This document shows positions 61,486-64,000 of a stretch of 64,000 nucleotides of DNA, one piece after another. The notes under the pieces were generated by a model. That model was not told the origin of the DNA and did no database searches. It saw only the letters and a program-made list of their open reading frames with translations. Numbering within the stretch: the first letter of the stretch is position 1; each line of letters opens with the position of its first letter. The stretch is from Paramecium pentaurelia (lineage: Eukaryota > Ciliophora > Oligohymenophorea > Peniculida > Parameciidae), in the NCBI GenBank assembly GCA_905183005.1, contig CAJJDO010000045.1:372001-436000 (forward strand). The letters run 5' to 3'. The position numbers and the translations under genes are program-made.

Positions 61486-63442
61486 ATGTAAGAAAAACTA
61501 TAGGATGCTTACAATAAAGGACTCTAAATTATTGAATAATATGAAAATAACTCTAATGAAACTACATAATGTTTATATGACAAAGATTATTAGAAAATTT
61601 AATTCTATTCGATATACGATATAGAAATACCCAATTCGTTAATTCCTTGCAAATAGTTTGGGATTTCATAACTCTATAATAATTTTGCTCTTATAAATGC
61701 TTTTAATGTGTTACAATCATAGATTTATCTAATGAAGAGTATTTTTGAGAGAACAGAGGATCCTTTTGCTGTTTGGCTTTGTGACCAAGGTGAATGGAAA
61801 ATAATCATTGTAAATGATAAAGTGCCTTGTGTTAAAAATGTGAATAATAAAATTGAAACTACCTTCAAATGTAATTTATAATGGCCAATCATAATTGAAA
61901 AAGCAATTGTCAAATTACTAGGTGATAGTTATAATTTATTGAATGATTTAGTAACTACATCGATATCATCTTTTATATATGTAATGTGATATTATATATT
62001 TTAAGCTTTTGATAGGATAACCAATTTCAAAAATATAAATGAAAACAATATAGGAATTGTAATCTCAATTAGAGTAAAAAAATTCTATTTTTTATATTGA
62101 GGTTTATTATAAATAGAGACATAATGCCTATGTAATAACTTCAGTAAAAGAAAATAATGTTGTATTATAAGCCATAAACTAAGATTTAATTTATAATGAA
62201 GGTATTATATTATAAGATTCCAAATTTCTTTTAAAATGGAGTCAATTCTAATTATAAACTGTATTTTAAGTTCATTTGAATTATGGTTATCAAACTTATA
62301 CTTTCACAATGTAATAGCCAATGAAAAGAATTTAGTAATTTATTGAACATACATATATTTATACTTTTAAAATTAATAACAAACAAAAAAATGAAACAAC
62401 TTATTGGATATCAATTTGTTAAAGAGATTAAAATATGAATTCATCATAATAAAAGAAAGAAATAAAATATGGATTAATAAGACTTTTATTATTTAAAAAT
62501 AATAACAAAAGTTATTAATTCCTTTCTGAATCTATTGATTGTAATTAAAATCTTTTTCTCGAAACTGAGTTATCATCAGGAACATACACATTAGTTTGTT
62601 AAGCAGAATATTTTGATTTTGAATCAATACCTGAAGAATTGTAAAATTAATAATCAACATTGAAATTATAAATTTAAGGAATTCAAATAACATAAAAATT
62701 TGATTAAACAAATCAAAATGAATAAAAATTAAGAGAATTAATTATAGCAATGATTAGATAAAAAACAACAACCTAAAATATTTATATATACAAAGATGAA
62801 GAATTTCCATAAGTATAAAGAACTTTAGATAGAACTAAAGGATTTCTGTATATATATTATGAGAATCATGGTGATTCTAATTTCGAAGAATATTTAGAGT
62901 TTATTGCACATCGAAATTTAATCAGACATGAAACTTAAGAAATGGATACTAAAATAAAGGTTTCCATACCTCCAAAACAATATATGTTATATCTTTACAA
63001 ATTTGACCCTAAGGTTCTACTCGATTCTAATTCAATTTCATTTGAATATTAAATTAGCTTTTATAATAAAATACAATCAGAAATAGTTGAAAAACCATCA
63101 TTATTTGATTATATATACTCATAAAAAAATCTTTAATATAAAGAAATAAAAAATCCTGAAGTTTTCATTTAACAACATGGATAAGGTATCATATCTATTT
63201 TTATATAATTAGGAGTTTTGTTTCTTTTTTAGAATATTGAAAGTAATTCTATAGATGTAGAATGTGATTTAACATTGAATAATCTAAAAATTTTATATAA
63301 TGACACAATAACTTAAAAAGAAAAAATAATTAAATTTTAGATGAAACCAAAAACTAAATAATTTATCTTATTAGAAATTATAAGCTAAATATAAAAGAAT
63401 TACAATTATAAAATGAAAGTAAGTGTTTAAAATTTAAAATGA
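61486..63442 (+). CDS. Calpain-like (CysPc) protein, probably catalytically dead
   Basis: 634 aa after removing introns of 25 (AAG) and 27 nt; the length divides by three. Residues about 30-230 match the calpain core: CLYDKDYQ, FGISQLYNNFALINAF where QGxLGDCWFLAA is expected, DPFAVWLCDQGEWKIIIVNDKVPC like W..V.VDD.LP, and NLQWPIIIEKAIVKLLG like WP/ALLEKAYAK. After the intron, RHNAYVITSVKENN sits where GHAYSVT places the catalytic His. The active-site Cys position carries no Cys, and the NPWG motif is not seen. The remainder is beta-rich with SSGTYTLVCQAEY, like calpain domain III. So it may be a pseudoprotease with a regulatory role. Ciliates have many calpain-family genes. Confidence 0.7.
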
Positions 63443-63494
63443 TTAATTATTATAATAATATGATAATATTAAAACTATAAATTTAATACAATTT

Positions 63495-64000
63495 TCATTT
63501 ATTAAATTAATCTATCATTTAAACAGTAGAAATAACTTTAAATAAATCTCCATATCTATCTTCTAAATCAACTTTCAAAATGTATTCAATTTTCTAATTA
63601 TTAATTAATATTTATTATTACATTTCTACATAAATAACAAACCATTTTCTATTTCCAAATATCAATTGCACATTGATAACATGTTCCTCCATGACCACAA
63701 TTCATAAAAACTGCATTTGGTCCTCTTTCATAACATACTATACAAATATTACTAGTTTGACTCATACTCATCTCATGGTTTTTATTTTAAATACTTTCAT
63801 CATGGACAATCTAATATATTAATATAATAATTTACTGTTACTAAATGAGAATTACATCTCTTTTTATCAACTTAAAATCTTTACTCATTAGAAGTAGTCT
63901 TATTTAAAGTATTTAATGTTTATTTATCAATTACTATTTAATCCAATTCTTAAAACATTTATGAAGCAATTCCTTAACTAGAAAATGCTCTTTTATGACC
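63495..64000 (-). CDS. C-terminal part of a RING-finger protein (5' end outside window)
   Basis: The frame enters from the right edge on the minus strand. With introns of 25 and 28 nt it gives about 150 residues up to the TGA at 63497-63495. A C3HC4 RING is clear: CIVCYE, FMNCGHGGTCYQC, MVCYLC, then RNKIEYILKV. This form, near the C terminus, resembles the RING of Mulan/XIAP-type E3 ligases, where it is also C-terminal. The upstream part in view is polar (Gln, Thr, Asn). Ubiquitin-ligase activity is likely; substrates and N-terminal domains lie outside the window. Confidence 0.8.

Noticed and set aside
1..64000. Standard genetic code with many pseudogenes or sequencing errors
   Set aside because: TAA and TAG occur throughout well-conserved proteins at positions where Gln fits, while TGA falls at family-typical ends or inside small introns.

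Overview
The window is almost certainly macronuclear (somatic) DNA of an oligohymenophorean ciliate, most like Paramecium. The sequence is extremely AT-rich. Conserved proteins can be read only if TAA and TAG are translated as glutamine and TGA is the sole stop. Coding regions are cut by very short introns (about 17-38 nt, mostly 22-30) that start GTA/GTT and end TAG or AAG, rarely CAG. For many gene models the exon length after removing these introns is an exact multiple of three, which supports the structures given. Whether it is Paramecium itself or a relative is not settled; the many AAG acceptors are worth checking. All functions are recognised from conserved motifs by eye, without a database search.

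Layout. 1-5 kb: the end of a Cys-rich surface-type protein (+), then a beta-rich protein and a CLEC16A/Ema homologue on the minus strand whose stop and start codons overlap as ATGA. 5-18 kb: two diverged copies of a zinc-finger/kelch-like gene flank a tRNA-Gln(UUG), a B-box/WD-like gene, an ammonium transporter and a MYND-Aurora kinase. 18-30 kb: LMBRD2, 2-oxoglutarate dehydrogenase E1, a COG1/Vps51-like protein, a coiled-coil protein, a plant-IRE/MAST-type AGC kinase and LMBD1. 31-46 kb: a PH-like/kinase protein, a myristoylated EF-hand protein, Rad4/XPC, a Pol5/MYBBP1A-like protein, calcineurin A, ATP-synthase OSCP, a Bet1-type SNARE, TFIIS without its zinc ribbon, MAPK15/ERK7, a coiled-coil protein and RNA polymerase I/III subunit AC19. 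47-64 kb: a RING-CH/FHA protein, a CK1-like kinase, a plant-type vacuolar sorting receptor, YIPF, TCF25, two unknown proteins, ARL8, DPM1, NOC3, a small unknown protein, a catalytically dead-looking calpain and a RING protein running off the right edge.

How genes relate. There are no operons in the bacterial sense, but packing is tight: divergent starts lie 56, 71 and 91 nt apart, convergent stops 10 and 39 nt apart, and two same-strand pairs overlap. Two themes recur. One is endolysosomal and Golgi trafficking: CLEC16A, LMBD1, LMBRD2, COG1-like, Bet1, YIPF, the sorting receptor and ARL8. The other is signalling: six protein kinases, calcineurin A and EF-hand proteins. Several domain combinations (MYND-Aurora, RING-CH plus FHA, zinc-finger-kelch pair, kinase with DFY) look lineage-specific. 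No mobile element, CRISPR array or viral gene was recognised.
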